A stretch of 44,405 nucleotides of DNA, taken from assembly GCA_051010055.1 (NCBI GenBank), contig JBPCVY010000106.1:1-44405 (forward strand), given 5' to 3'. The notes under the pieces were generated by a model. That model saw only the letters and a program-made list of their open reading frames with translations. It had not been told where the DNA came from and did not search any database. The position numbers were made by a program, and so were the translations under genes. The stretch comes from CAJQND01 sp051010055. GTDB lineage: Bacteria > Pseudomonadota > Alphaproteobacteria > Rhizobiales > CAJQND01. Of the stretch, positions 7,844 through 15,777 are shown piece after piece (positions within the stretch are counted from its first letter, which is position 1; the number at the start of each line of letters is the position of its first letter).

Positions 7844-9010
7844 TTAGACCACGTTCAGCTCGACAATAGGCTCATCGCGGGCAATCCGTTCGTAACTGAA
7901 CCGGGAGAGGTCAACGCTGGTAAAACCACCGTGCACGATGTGCTCGGAAATGGCACGCCCCACAGCAGGTGATTGCTGCAGGCCATGGCCGGAAAATCCG
8001 TTGGCAAAGTAAAAGTTTCGAACCTCAGGATGCGGTCCCAAAATCGCGTTCTGGTCGGAGGTGTTATAGGCGTAATAACCAACCCAGGCATTGGCGAGTT
8101 TCACCGCCTCGAAAGCTCTAACCCGGTTTGCAAGAATGGGCCAGACGCTAGTCTCGAAGTAATCATAATCCACTTCAAAATCGCCCACTTCCGGCTCATC
8201 GCCCGGCTCAGGCGAACGTCCGCACAGGAACTGGCCGCTTTCGGGGCGAAAATAAACCCCGCTCGGGTCTATGGTTAAAGGCGAGTTGGTAATCTCTTCA
8301 CGGCAATCAATGACGTAGACATATCGCTTGCGTGGCTCAACGGGCAGCGTAAGGCCCGCCCATGAGGCAACTTTCGCAGCCTCAACCCCGGCAGCGTTGA
8401 CGAGCACGCCGCATGAAACATGCTCACCGCTCGCAAGTGTTACGCCGGAAACCGCCCCGTCCGTCATCAACAGGCCGGTTGCCGCCTCATCTCCATAGTC
8501 CGCCCCGTTCTGGCGCGCTGTTTTGCGGAAAAGCTGCATCAGTGAATAGGCGTCAAGCCAGCCTTCACCGGATTCACCAATTGCGCCAAGAGCAATATCG
8601 TCAACCTCGAGCCATGGCAGCCGCGCTTTCAGCTCGTCTGGCTTCAACAGGGCAATATCGGCGCCTTGTGCTTTTTGCACTTCATGGTTGGCCATGAGCG
8701 TTTGCCTGCCTTCCTCGGTGGCAAGAAACAGGTATGGGTTCGGGCGGAAACTCACATCGGCCTCAGCACCGAAGGTTTCCTTTAGATTCTGCAGGAAGGT
8801 AATGCCGAACTGCGACATGGCAATGTTTTCAGGTGTTGAATATTGCTGGCGGATGCCCGCCACCGAGCGCCCTGTCGAACCGAATTGATAAGATGGGTCC
8901 TTTTCAACCACGAGCACGGATGTGTCCGGAGCTAAATCACTTAAGAACCAGGCAATCGACGAACCGATAACGCCACCACCAACGATGATAATGTCATATG
9001 CGCTTTTCAT
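7844..9010 (-). CDS. FAD-dependent oxidoreductase of the DAO (glycine/sarcosine oxidase-like) family
   Basis: Flavin enzyme that probably oxidises an amine or amino acid. The 388-residue product starts MKSAYDIIIVGGGVIGSSIA, with the dinucleotide-binding GxGxxG at about 11-16. It has GSTGRSVAGIRQQYSTPEN near 45-63, a second FAD contact GVLVNAAGVEAAKVA, and a C-terminal FANGFSGHGLQQSPAVGRA typical of the family. The ATG at 9010 is chosen rather than the start 22 codons upstream because AGAGGAA lies just before it and the Rossmann strand then begins at residue 5. It is the first gene of the leftward four-gene operon. The true substrate cannot be read from sequence; the downstream PLP kinase and dehydratase point to amino-acid catabolism. 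Confidence 0.87.
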   Translation of the reverse strand: MKSAYDIIIVGGGVIGSSIAWFLSDLAPDTSVLVVEKDPSYQFGSTGRSVAGIRQQYSTPENIAMSQFGITFLQNLKETFGAEADVSFRPNPYLFLATEEGRQTLMANHEVQKAQGADIALLKPDELKARLPWLEVDDIALGAIGESGEGWLDAYSLMQLFRKTARQNGADYGDEAATGLLMTDGAVSGVTLASGEHVSCGVLVNAAGVEAAKVASWAGLTLPVEPRKRYVYVIDCREEITNSPLTIDPSGVYFRPESGQFLCGRSPEPGDEPEVGDFEVDYDYFETSVWPILANRVRAFEAVKLANAWVGYYAYNTSDQNAILGPHPEVRNFYFANGFSGHGLQQSPAVGRAISEHIVHGGFTSVDLSRFSYERIARDEPIVELNVV

Positions 9011-9134
9011 GAATTCCTCTGCAGGGGCAATTCCAGAAAACGGAGTTTGGCGGAACTTCAAAAGCCTGTCATTCAAAAGTCAACACACAAGCAAAGATTC
9101 CCCTCTGCTTGCGCCGTCTTCGATGGATACTTTT

Positions 9135-9151
9135 TGTGCATTGCAATATAG
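9135..9151 (+). promoter_or_regulatory. Shared 17-base upstream motif, copy 1 (before the CitE-like gene)
   Basis: TGTGCATTGCAATATAG ends 44 bases before the start codon at 9196. The copy before sdhC (11180-11196) is identical at 15 of 17 positions and ends 42 bases before its start. It contains the palindrome ATTGCAAT. It may be an operator or an extended promoter element shared by the two operons. It also lies in the divergent spacer of the leftward oxidase operon. Confidence 0.55.
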
Positions 9152-9195
9152 ATTTGGAGCTAATAGTCTCGCGCCGGTAAAAACTGCAGGAAATC

Positions 9196-10095
9196 ATGAT
9201 GACGTTCTCCATCCGCCCGCGCCGCAGCGTGCTTTACATGCCAGGGTCAAATGCGCGGGCTTTGGAAAAGGCGAAAAGCCTGGATGCCGACGCGCTTATT
9301 CTTGACTTGGAAGATGCGGTGGCGCCCGACGCCAAGGAACTGGCGCGCGAACAGGTTTGCGCAGCTGTCAAGGCGGGCGGTTATGGCCGCCGCGAAATCA
9401 TCATCAGGGTGAACGGGCCCGAATCCCCTTGGGGCAAGGCCGATATGGAAGCGGCATGTGCTGCATCGCCCGATGGTATTCTGGTTCCAAAGGTTTCCAG
9501 CTCGGATGATATTGCCAGCGCCGCCGGCGCCATGAATGGGGCAGGCGCGGGCGGTGATGTGCAGTTATGGGCAATGATGGAAACACCCCTTGCGATGCTT
9601 AATGCAGGTGAGATTGCAGGGTGTGCAAATGATGCGGGCAGCCGGCTTTCCTGCCTCGTCATGGGCACCAATGATTTGGCCAAGGAGACAGGCGCGCAGC
9701 TGGGCCATGGCAGGTTCGCCATGCTGGCTTGGCTTTCAATATGTGTTGCTGCGGCACGCGCTCACGGCATCGATATTGTCGACGGTGTTTCCAATGACTT
9801 TCGCGACGAAAAAGGTTTTGCAGGCGAATGCGCGCAAGGGGCAGCCCTTGGCATGAACGGGAAGACTCTTATTCATCCGGCGCAAATCGGCCCCTGCAAT
9901 GATGCCTTTTCTCCGGCAGATGATGAAATCGCCTATTCGCGGAAAATTATCGCAGCCTTCGAGCTTCCCGAAAATCAGGGCAAGGGCGTCATTACTGTTG
10001 ATGGCAAGATGACCGAACTTCTTCATGCGGAAATTGCCAAGCGCACGGTGGCCATTGCCGATGCGATTGCCGCCAACAAAGAGGCGGCAGAATGA
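9196..10095 (+). CDS. mcl2: CitE-like malyl-CoA enzyme, probably (3S)-malyl-CoA thioesterase (Mcl2 type)
   Basis: HpcH/HpaI aldolase/citrate lyase beta family, TIM barrel, Mg2+- and CoA-dependent. The 299-residue product shows RRSVLYMPGSNARALEKA near residues 8-25, the metal-site ALILDLEDAVAPD near 34-46, IRVNGPESPWG, LVPKVSS, MMETPLAML and the CoA-binding C-terminal GMNGKTLIHPAQI. It overlaps the mesaconyl-CoA hydratase gene by 4 bases and precedes sdhCDAB. As I recall, Rhodobacter sphaeroides has this neighbourhood around mch and sdh with the malyl-CoA thioesterase paralogue, which favours that role: malyl-CoA to malate in the ethylmalonyl-CoA/glyoxylate assimilation route. The alternative is malyl-CoA/beta-methylmalyl-CoA lyase. 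Start ATG 9196 (or 9199) follows AGGAA. Confidence 0.75.
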   Translation: MMTFSIRPRRSVLYMPGSNARALEKAKSLDADALILDLEDAVAPDAKELAREQVCAAVKAGGYGRREIIIRVNGPESPWGKADMEAACAASPDGILVPKVSSSDDIASAAGAMNGAGAGGDVQLWAMMETPLAMLNAGEIAGCANDAGSRLSCLVMGTNDLAKETGAQLGHGRFAMLAWLSICVAAARAHGIDIVDGVSNDFRDEKGFAGECAQGAALGMNGKTLIHPAQIGPCNDAFSPADDEIAYSRKIIAAFELPENQGKGVITVDGKMTELLHAEIAKRTVAIADAIAANKEAAE

Positions 10096-11141
10096 GCAAA
10101 ACCAATCCCGGTAACTTCTTTGAGGATTTCTCGGTCGGTCAGAAACTCGTCCACTCAACACCGCGCACGGTGAATGTGGGCGATGTTTCACTTTATTCTG
10201 CCCTTTACGGCACAAGATTTGCGGTTCAATCGTCTGATGAATTTGCTCGCGCTGCAGGTTACCCCCAAAGCCCCGTCGATGATCTTCTTGTCTTTCACAT
10301 CGTGTTCGGCAAAACGGTTCCCGATATTTCCCTGAATGCGGTTGCCAACCTTGGGTATGCAGATTGCCGGTTTTTAAAGCCGGTTTATCCGGGCGATACC
10401 CTCAGCACGGTTTCGGAAGTCATCGGTGTAAAGGAGAACTCCAACGGCAAAACCGGGGTGGTTTATGTGCGCTCAGTGGGCGCAAATCGAAATGGCGAGG
10501 CTGTGCTTGAATATGTGCGTTGGGTCATGGTGCGAAAACGCGATGAAGCAGCACCGGCCCCGAAACCGGTGGTGCCGGATTTGTCCGCATGCGTTCGCGC
10601 GGATGCGCTCGGTGCAGCCTGCCCGGAAATAGATGCTGCAAACTGGGATGATGCCTTAGCCGGTTCGCCATACCGGTGGGGGGATTATGAGCCTGGCGAG
10701 CGGATTGACCATGTGGACGGGATGACCGTTGAAGAGGCCGAGCACATGCTCGCCACCCGGCTTTTCCAGAACACCGCCAAGGTGCACTTCAACCAGCTTG
10801 AGCAGGCCAGGGGACGGTTCGGCAAGCGGTTGATTTATGGTGGCCATGTGATTTCCCTCACCCGGGCCCTTTCGTTCAACGGCCTTGGAAATGCATTCCA
10901 CATTGCCGCGATAAATGGCGGGCGCCATGTGGCCCCGCTTTTTGCCGGCGGCACGGTTTTCGCCTGGTCTGAGGTGAAAGAAATTGCCGAATTGCCGGGC
11001 CGTGATGATGTTGGCGCCTTGCGGCTTTTGACGTACGCCAGCGTGGATGAACCCTCAAATGGTTTTTCGGGGAAAACGGAAAACGGTTACGATGATGGCG
11101 TCATACTCGAGCTTGACTACTGGATATTGATGCCAAGGTGA
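10092..11141 (+). CDS. mch: Mesaconyl-CoA hydratase (beta-methylmalyl-CoA dehydratase), MaoC family
   Basis: The 349-residue protein is made of two MaoC-like hotdog halves. It starts with GNFFEDFSVGQKLVHSTPRT, a start characteristic of this enzyme; the first half has SPVDDLLVFHIVFGKTVPD and the second has KRLIYGGHVISLTRALSFNG with its hydratase-type glycine/histidine loop. It interconverts mesaconyl-C1-CoA and beta-methylmalyl-CoA in the ethylmalonyl-CoA pathway, which assimilates acetyl-CoA without isocitrate lyase; the product is cleaved to glyoxylate and propionyl-CoA. Its ATG overlaps the previous stop by 4 bases, so the two genes are co-translated. The 97-base gap to sdhC holds the second copy of the shared motif. 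Crotonyl-CoA carboxylase/reductase and the other pathway genes are not in this window. Confidence 0.85.
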   Translation: MSKTNPGNFFEDFSVGQKLVHSTPRTVNVGDVSLYSALYGTRFAVQSSDEFARAAGYPQSPVDDLLVFHIVFGKTVPDISLNAVANLGYADCRFLKPVYPGDTLSTVSEVIGVKENSNGKTGVVYVRSVGANRNGEAVLEYVRWVMVRKRDEAAPAPKPVVPDLSACVRADALGAACPEIDAANWDDALAGSPYRWGDYEPGERIDHVDGMTVEEAEHMLATRLFQNTAKVHFNQLEQARGRFGKRLIYGGHVISLTRALSFNGLGNAFHIAAINGGRHVAPLFAGGTVFAWSEVKEIAELPGRDDVGALRLLTYASVDEPSNGFSGKTENGYDDGVILELDYWILMPR

Positions 11142-11179
11142 ACTGACCCTCAATCGGCCTATAACAAAAGCAGGGTTTG

Positions 11180-11196
11180 TGTGCACCGCAATATAG
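11180..11196 (+). promoter_or_regulatory. Shared 17-base upstream motif, copy 2 (before sdhC)
   Basis: TGTGCACCGCAATATAG ends 42 bases before the sdhC ATG. It differs from the copy at 9135-9151 at only two adjacent positions (CC for TT). The matching distance to the start codon in both places argues for a functional promoter/operator element. The regulator is not known from this window. Confidence 0.55.
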
Positions 11197-11238
11197 GATT
11201 ATAAATGAGTAAAAGGACCGGGATCAGGTTACATAATA

Positions 11239-11631
11239 ATGTCAAACAAAACGCCCCAAAGACCACTCTCGCCGCATCTGCAAATTTATAAGCCCATGCT
11301 TTCGATGATAATGTCGATTGCCCATCGCATAACCGGGGCAGGGCTATATTTCGGTATGGCGTTTCTTGCCTGGTGGCTTTTGGCCGCCGCCACCAGCGCC
11401 GACTACTTCAACCTGGTGCAGGCTATCTATGGTTCGTGGCTGGGACGGCTCATTCTATTCGGTTTCACCTGGGCGCTCCTTCATCATGCCATAGGCGGCA
11501 TCCGGCATTTTATTTGGGATACCGGCCGCGGCTTTGAGCTGGAAACCGTGGAGATCATGGCGAAAATCAACCTAGCCACATCAATTGTGCTGACGACCCT
11601 TATTTGGGTCATCGCCTACGCAGTGAGGTAA
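11239..11631 (+). CDS. sdhC: Succinate dehydrogenase cytochrome b556 subunit
   Basis: Membrane anchor of complex II that holds haem b and part of the quinone site. The 130-residue product has three transmembrane helices (about 30-52, 64-84 and 108-128). It begins with the family pattern RPLSPHLQIYKPMLSMIMSI followed by AHRITG, which includes the conserved Ser/Arg near the quinone. LLHHAIGGIRHFIWD near residues 76-90 contains the haem-ligand histidine region. First gene of sdhCDAB; 7 bases separate it from sdhD. Confidence 0.95.
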   Translation: MSNKTPQRPLSPHLQIYKPMLSMIMSIAHRITGAGLYFGMAFLAWWLLAAATSADYFNLVQAIYGSWLGRLILFGFTWALLHHAIGGIRHFIWDTGRGFELETVEIMAKINLATSIVLTTLIWVIAYAVR

Positions 11632-11638
11632 GGCAAAA

Positions 11639-12019
11639 ATGGACCTGCGCACACCCCTTTCGAAAGTCCGCGGCCTTGGCTCGGCGAAAGATGGAACAGA
11701 GCATTTCTGGATGCAGCGGCTGACCGCGATTGCCAACGTTCCGCTGGTCATCTTTCTGGTTATTGTCATCGTGTCAAATGTGGGAGCAAGTCACGCGGAA
11801 GTGGCAGCGAATTTGGGTGCTCCACTGGTAACGGTCGGCCTGTTGTTGGCAGTGTTGTCGATTACCTGGCACATGCGCCTTGGTATGCAGGTGATCATAG
11901 AAGACTATGTGCCTTCCGAAGGTACAAAGATTGTCTGCCTGCTTGCCAATACATTCCTTTGTGCAGGGGTTGCGGTAACCGCTGGTTTTGCAATTTTGAA
12001 ACTTGGGTTTGGAGCCTGA
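11639..12019 (+). CDS. sdhD: Succinate dehydrogenase hydrophobic membrane anchor subunit
   Basis: Second membrane subunit of complex II. The 126-residue product has three hydrophobic helices (about 31-50, 58-80 and 99-122). It starts MDLRTPLSKVRGLGSAKDGT, as alphaproteobacterial SdhD does, and has WHMRLGMQVIIEDYV near 78-92, the haem/quinone-proximal signature. The stop lies 4 bases before the sdhA ATG. Confidence 0.95.
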   Translation: MDLRTPLSKVRGLGSAKDGTEHFWMQRLTAIANVPLVIFLVIVIVSNVGASHAEVAANLGAPLVTVGLLLAVLSITWHMRLGMQVIIEDYVPSEGTKIVCLLANTFLCAGVAVTAGFAILKLGFGA

Positions 12020-12023
12020 CGAG

Positions 12024-13859
12024 ATGGCTAAAGGAAATGGCTCGGCAAATGGCGCCTTCAGTGTGAATGGCCGCGCTTATGATGTGATCGACCACGAATA
12101 TGACGTGGTTGTGGTTGGCGCAGGTGGCGCTGGCCTCAGGGCAACGCTTGGCGCATCCCAAGCGGGCTTGCGCACCGCATGTGTTTCCAAGGTTTTTCCA
12201 ACCCGCTCCCACACAGTTGCCGCCCAAGGGGGCGTTGCTGCAGCGCTCGGCAATATGGGCCCGGATGACTGGCGCTGGCACATGTATGACACTGTAAAAG
12301 GCTCTGACTGGCTGGGCGATCAGGACGCTATTGAATATCTTTGCCGCCAGGCGCCGGAAGCAGTTTATGAGCTTGAACATTTCGGCGTGCCGTTCTCGCG
12401 CACCGAAGATGGCAAAATCTACCAGCGCCCGTTCGGCGGCATGACCACTGATTTTGGCGAAGGCCCGCCGGCCCAGCGCACATGCGCCGCTGCTGACCGC
12501 ACCGGTCATGCCATGCTGCACACGCTTTATGGCCAGTCGCTGCGCTATTCGGCGGAGTTCTATATCGAATATTTCGCCCTTGACCTCATTATGGAAGACG
12601 GTGTGTGCCGGGGCGTAACCGCGCTGGCCATGGAAGATGGCACCCTTCACCGATTCAAGGCCCACAAGATCATTCTTGCAACGGGTGGTTATGGCCGGGC
12701 TTACTTTTCTTGCACGTCCGCCCACACCTGCACCGGTGATGGCAACGCCATGGTGCTGCGTGCCGGCCTGCCTTTGCAGGACATGGAGTTTGTGCAGTTC
12801 CACCCGACCGGTATTTATGGCGCAGGCTGCCTGATTACCGAGGGTTCGCGGGGCGAAGGCGGCTATCTCACCAACTCGGAAGGTGAACGCTTTATGGAGC
12901 GCTATGCTCCATCGGCCAAGGATTTGGCATCGCGCGATGTGGTTTCACGGTCCATGACCATTGAAATTCGCGAAGGGCGCGGTGTCGGCAAGGAGTCCGA
13001 TCATATTTATCTCCACCTTGACCATCTCGCCCCGGATCTTCTGGCCGAACGATTGCCGGGCATTTCAGAATCAGCGCGCATATTCGCAGGCGTTGATGTC
13101 ACCAAGGAACCGATCCCTGTTTTGCCGACCGTGCACTACAATATGGGTGGCATTCCCACCAACTATCACGGCGAGGTAATCGCCGGAGACAAGAAAGACC
13201 CGATGAAAACCGTGCCCGGGCTGATGGCTATAGGCGAGGCGGCATGTGTTTCCGTTCACGGGGCCAACAGGCTGGGTTCCAATTCGCTTATTGACCTTGT
13301 GGTGTTCGGACGGGCAGCTGGCCTCAGGTGTGCTGAAACCGTTGAGCCTAACCAGCCCCATGCGGAATGGACGAACGGAGCGGGCGAGGCCTCAATTGCC
13401 CGGCTCGACAAGTTCCGCAATGCCGAAGGCGGCACGCCCACGGCCCAGCTGCGCCTAAAAATGCAGCGCACCATGCAGTCGAATTGCGCGGTGTTCCGCA
13501 CTGGTGAAATTCTGGATGAGGGCCACGATCTCATCCACGATATCTGGTCAGCCGGCGATGATATCGGTGTAACAGACCGCTCGCTTATCTGGAATTCCGA
13601 CCTTATCGAGACCCTGGAATATGACAATCTTATCGCCCAGGCGGTGGTGACTATGGATGGCGCCCAGAACCGCGAGGAAAGCCGCGGCGCCCATGCCCGT
13701 GAAGATTTCCCCGACAGGAACGACAAGAAGTGGATGGTGCACACCCTGGCCTGGACCGATGATGCCAAGCGCGACGTGACCATCGGCTACCGCGATGTGC
13801 ACAATTTCACCCTCACCAACGATGTCAGCTATATCAAGCCAAAGGCACGGGTTTACTAA
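12024..13859 (+). CDS. sdhA: Succinate dehydrogenase flavoprotein subunit
   Basis: Catalytic subunit of complex II, oxidising succinate to fumarate with covalently bound FAD on the cytoplasmic face. The 611-residue product has VVVVGAGGAGLRATLG near residues 31-46, the FAD-linking histidine H63 in PTRSHTVAAQGG, FGGMTTDFGEGPPAQRTC, the substrate-binding ITEGSRGEGGYL, and the C-terminal HGANRLGSNSLIDLVVFGRA. A TTG seven codons upstream keeps the frame open, but the ATG at 12024 is chosen because GGAG sits 9 bases before it. Confidence 0.96.
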   Translation: MAKGNGSANGAFSVNGRAYDVIDHEYDVVVVGAGGAGLRATLGASQAGLRTACVSKVFPTRSHTVAAQGGVAAALGNMGPDDWRWHMYDTVKGSDWLGDQDAIEYLCRQAPEAVYELEHFGVPFSRTEDGKIYQRPFGGMTTDFGEGPPAQRTCAAADRTGHAMLHTLYGQSLRYSAEFYIEYFALDLIMEDGVCRGVTALAMEDGTLHRFKAHKIILATGGYGRAYFSCTSAHTCTGDGNAMVLRAGLPLQDMEFVQFHPTGIYGAGCLITEGSRGEGGYLTNSEGERFMERYAPSAKDLASRDVVSRSMTIEIREGRGVGKESDHIYLHLDHLAPDLLAERLPGISESARIFAGVDVTKEPIPVLPTVHYNMGGIPTNYHGEVIAGDKKDPMKTVPGLMAIGEAACVSVHGANRLGSNSLIDLVVFGRAAGLRCAETVEPNQPHAEWTNGAGEASIARLDKFRNAEGGTPTAQLRLKMQRTMQSNCAVFRTGEILDEGHDLIHDIWSAGDDIGVTDRSLIWNSDLIETLEYDNLIAQAVVTMDGAQNREESRGAHAREDFPDRNDKKWMVHTLAWTDDAKRDVTIGYRDVHNFTLTNDVSYIKPKARVY

Positions 13860-14636
13860 ATGGTTCAGCTCACACTGCCCAAGAAATCTCAGGTGCGGCA
13901 TGGCAAGTCCTGGCCGGCGCAAACAACCGGCGAAACCCGCGAGTTTCAGATTTACCGCTATAACCCGGACACCGGCGATAATCCGCGCCTGGATACCTAT
14001 ATGGTGGACGTTGAAAATTGCGGGCCGATGGTGCTTGACGGGCTCATTAAAATAAAAAATGAAATCGACCCGACCCTGACGTTCCGCCGTTCGTGCCGGG
14101 AAGGCATATGCGGTTCTTGCGCCATGAATATTGACGGCACCAACACCCTTGCCTGCCTGAAGGGCATGGATGAGGTGGCCGGCCCGGTCAAAATATACCC
14201 GCTGCCCCATATGCCTGTGGTGAAAGACCTGGTGCCTGATATGACGCGCTTTTACGCCCAGCACCAATCTATTGAGCCTTGGCTGCAAACAGAAAGCGCC
14301 CAGCCGCGCAAGGAGTGGCTGCAAAGCCATGACGACCGCGAAAAACTGGATGGGCTTTATGAATGCATTCTGTGCGCTTGCTGCTCCACATCGTGCCCCA
14401 GCTATTGGTGGAATGGCGACCGCTATCTTGGCCCGGCTGTTCTGCTGCAGGCCTATCGCTGGCTTATCGATTCGCGCGATGAAGCAACCGGTAAGCGGCT
14501 TGACAATCTGGAAGACCCGTTCCGGCTTTACCGCTGCCACACCATCATGAACTGCGCTAAGGCGTGCCCCAAAGGCCTGAGTCCGGCCAAGGCAATTGCT
14601 GAAATCAAGAAAATGATGGTCGAACGCCGGGTCTGA
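13860..14636 (+). CDS. sdhB: Succinate dehydrogenase iron-sulfur subunit
   Basis: Electron-transfer subunit of complex II, 258 residues. It carries the three expected cluster motifs: [2Fe-2S] in CREGICGSCAMNIDG plus a later Cys, [4Fe-4S] in CILCACCSTSCP, and [3Fe-4S] in CHTIMNCAKACPKGL. The ATG directly follows the sdhA stop with no spacer, and its ribosome binding site must lie in the end of sdhA. Last gene of the sdh operon; the next 96 bases hold no clear terminator. Confidence 0.97.
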   Translation: MVQLTLPKKSQVRHGKSWPAQTTGETREFQIYRYNPDTGDNPRLDTYMVDVENCGPMVLDGLIKIKNEIDPTLTFRRSCREGICGSCAMNIDGTNTLACLKGMDEVAGPVKIYPLPHMPVVKDLVPDMTRFYAQHQSIEPWLQTESAQPRKEWLQSHDDREKLDGLYECILCACCSTSCPSYWWNGDRYLGPAVLLQAYRWLIDSRDEATGKRLDNLEDPFRLYRCHTIMNCAKACPKGLSPAKAIAEIKKMMVERRV

Positions 14637-14732
14637 CCCCACCTGGCCGCGATGGTCGAATCGTAAACGAAGCGTTAAGCATTGCCCTTCAGACTGTTTT
14701 ATTGATTTTTCAAATCCCGGGAGGGCAGTTCC

Positions 14733-15167
14733 TTGGGCAAAGCGATTTTGAAGTCTGAAGCGGACATTCAGCCGCTCGAAAATGTCACTATTGCATTCAA
14801 TCCGATGATGAAGCGCCGCGCGGCGGAAAAAGAAGTCGTCCTGGACGGCGATATTCCTCTGGTGGTGGACAAGGATATTGTTGTGGCGCTCGATGCCGGC
14901 AGCATTGAAGAAAACCGCGAAGTCGTGAACGGGCTGGCCGACGATGAGGCCGCTCAGGTTTTTCACAACACAATGCAGCGGCTGGCAGGCGTTCTTGGAA
15001 TTGGCGGCGAGGGCGCGAAGGCGGACTATTTCGATGAGGATGCAGCACTTGCTTTTATGCTGTTCCTGCGATTTGCGGGCAGGCTCAACGATCCCAGCCT
15101 GCCTGAATGCCGTGTCACCTACGACTTGACCAAACCTGACAGTCCTGCAAGCATCGAAATGCTCTGA
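14733..15167 (+). CDS. Conserved-looking protein of unknown function
   Basis: I do not recognise this 144-residue, acidic, soluble protein. It has no signal peptide, membrane segment or metal motif. The N-terminal third (GKAILKSEADIQPLENVTIA) is followed by a charged middle and a probable helical segment FDEDAALAFMLFLRFAGRL near 101-119. It starts at TTG 14733, supported by a very good GGGAGGG ribosome binding site at 14719-14724. It lies between sdhB and a VOC protein, on the same strand. No function should be assigned. Confidence 0.7.
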   Translation: MGKAILKSEADIQPLENVTIAFNPMMKRRAAEKEVVLDGDIPLVVDKDIVVALDAGSIEENREVVNGLADDEAAQVFHNTMQRLAGVLGIGGEGAKADYFDEDAALAFMLFLRFAGRLNDPSLPECRVTYDLTKPDSPASIEML

Positions 15168-15199
15168 AGAAATTTTTACATTTGGTTTGAGTTGACCCC

Positions 15200-15634
15200 A
15201 TGAAAAAACGCGAAGGTGATCCGTGGATGCCGGCCGATGAATTTGGCCGGACGTTGAAGTCTGGCATCGGGCTTAACCTGCTGGTGCGCGATGTGGCCGC
15301 TGCAGTGAAGTTTCAAACCGATGTCCTGAAAGCTGAAACCGCTTATGCGGATCGAGACTTTGCGGTTATGCGCGCGGGCGGTTCTGAATGGATGCTGCAC
15401 GCAGACCACACCTACCGCGACCATGAGATGGCGGGCGTTATTGAGGGTGTTGAAGCGCGCGGGGCCGGCATGGAAATTCGCCTCTATGGCCGCGACCCGG
15501 ATGCGTCGGTTGAAGCTGCCCGCAATGGCGGCTGGATAGTCCTGTCGTCTGCACTGGATAAACCACACGGCCAGCGCGAAGCCCATATTATCGACGATGA
15601 TGGCTATGTGTGGGTGCCGGGCATCCCGATTTAG
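15200..15634 (+). CDS. VOC-superfamily (glyoxalase/dioxygenase-fold) protein
   Basis: The 144-residue protein has the paired beta-alpha-beta-beta-beta pattern of the vicinal-oxygen-chelate fold: LNLLVRDVAAAVKFQTDVLK near residues 26-45, VMRAGGSEWMLHADHTY, then EIRLYGRDPDASVEAARNGG and a C-terminal EAHIIDDDGYVWVPG. A His and Glu at expected positions could hold a metal, but members also act as binding or resistance proteins, so the substrate is unknown. The start ATG at 15200 has only a weak upstream GAG. Same strand as its neighbours; 143 bases separate it from the mmsA ATG. Confidence 0.75.
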   Translation: MKKREGDPWMPADEFGRTLKSGIGLNLLVRDVAAAVKFQTDVLKAETAYADRDFAVMRAGGSEWMLHADHTYRDHEMAGVIEGVEARGAGMEIRLYGRDPDASVEAARNGGWIVLSSALDKPHGQREAHIIDDDGYVWVPGIPI

Positions 15635-15744
15635 CGCAACCGATCCTTGGTCCACTGGCACCATGCTGGAAGGCCGTTTGGCCGAAAATTGGTGCCTTGT
15701 GGGTGCGCAAAAAGCCCGTTAGTTTCCCTCTCACACAATTCAAC

Positions 15745-15777
15745 AGGGGAGGTCCGCGTAAAGCGGACTGTCAATAC
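15745..15777 (+). promoter_or_regulatory. mmsA leader: strong ribosome binding site separated from ATG by a small hairpin
   Basis: AGGGGAGG (15745-15752) is far too distant from the only possible start, ATG 15778. Between them GTCCGC (15752-15757) and GCGGAC (15763-15768) form a perfect 6-bp stem with loop GTAAA. Folding would leave about 9 unpaired bases before the ATG, a normal spacing. There is no alternative start codon in frame in between. Confidence 0.5.

Noticed and set aside
9196..10095. Citrate lyase beta subunit (CitE proper)
   Set aside because: No citC, citD, citF or citG nearby; stand-alone CitE-like proteins beside mesaconyl-CoA hydratase are malyl-CoA enzymes.
13548..14966. 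Long open frame on the minus strand across sdhA, sdhB and the next gene
   Set aside because: It lies opposite three well-supported genes, has no recognisable protein or ribosome binding site, and such antisense frames are common in GC-rich coding DNA. The same holds for minus-strand frames opposite sucB (25743-27102) and the plus-strand frame opposite leuB (3990-4841).
15610..15777. Upstream extension of the mmsA frame overlapping the VOC gene
   Set aside because: The extra 56 residues do not resemble the family; the product beginning at 15778 aligns with known N-termini.
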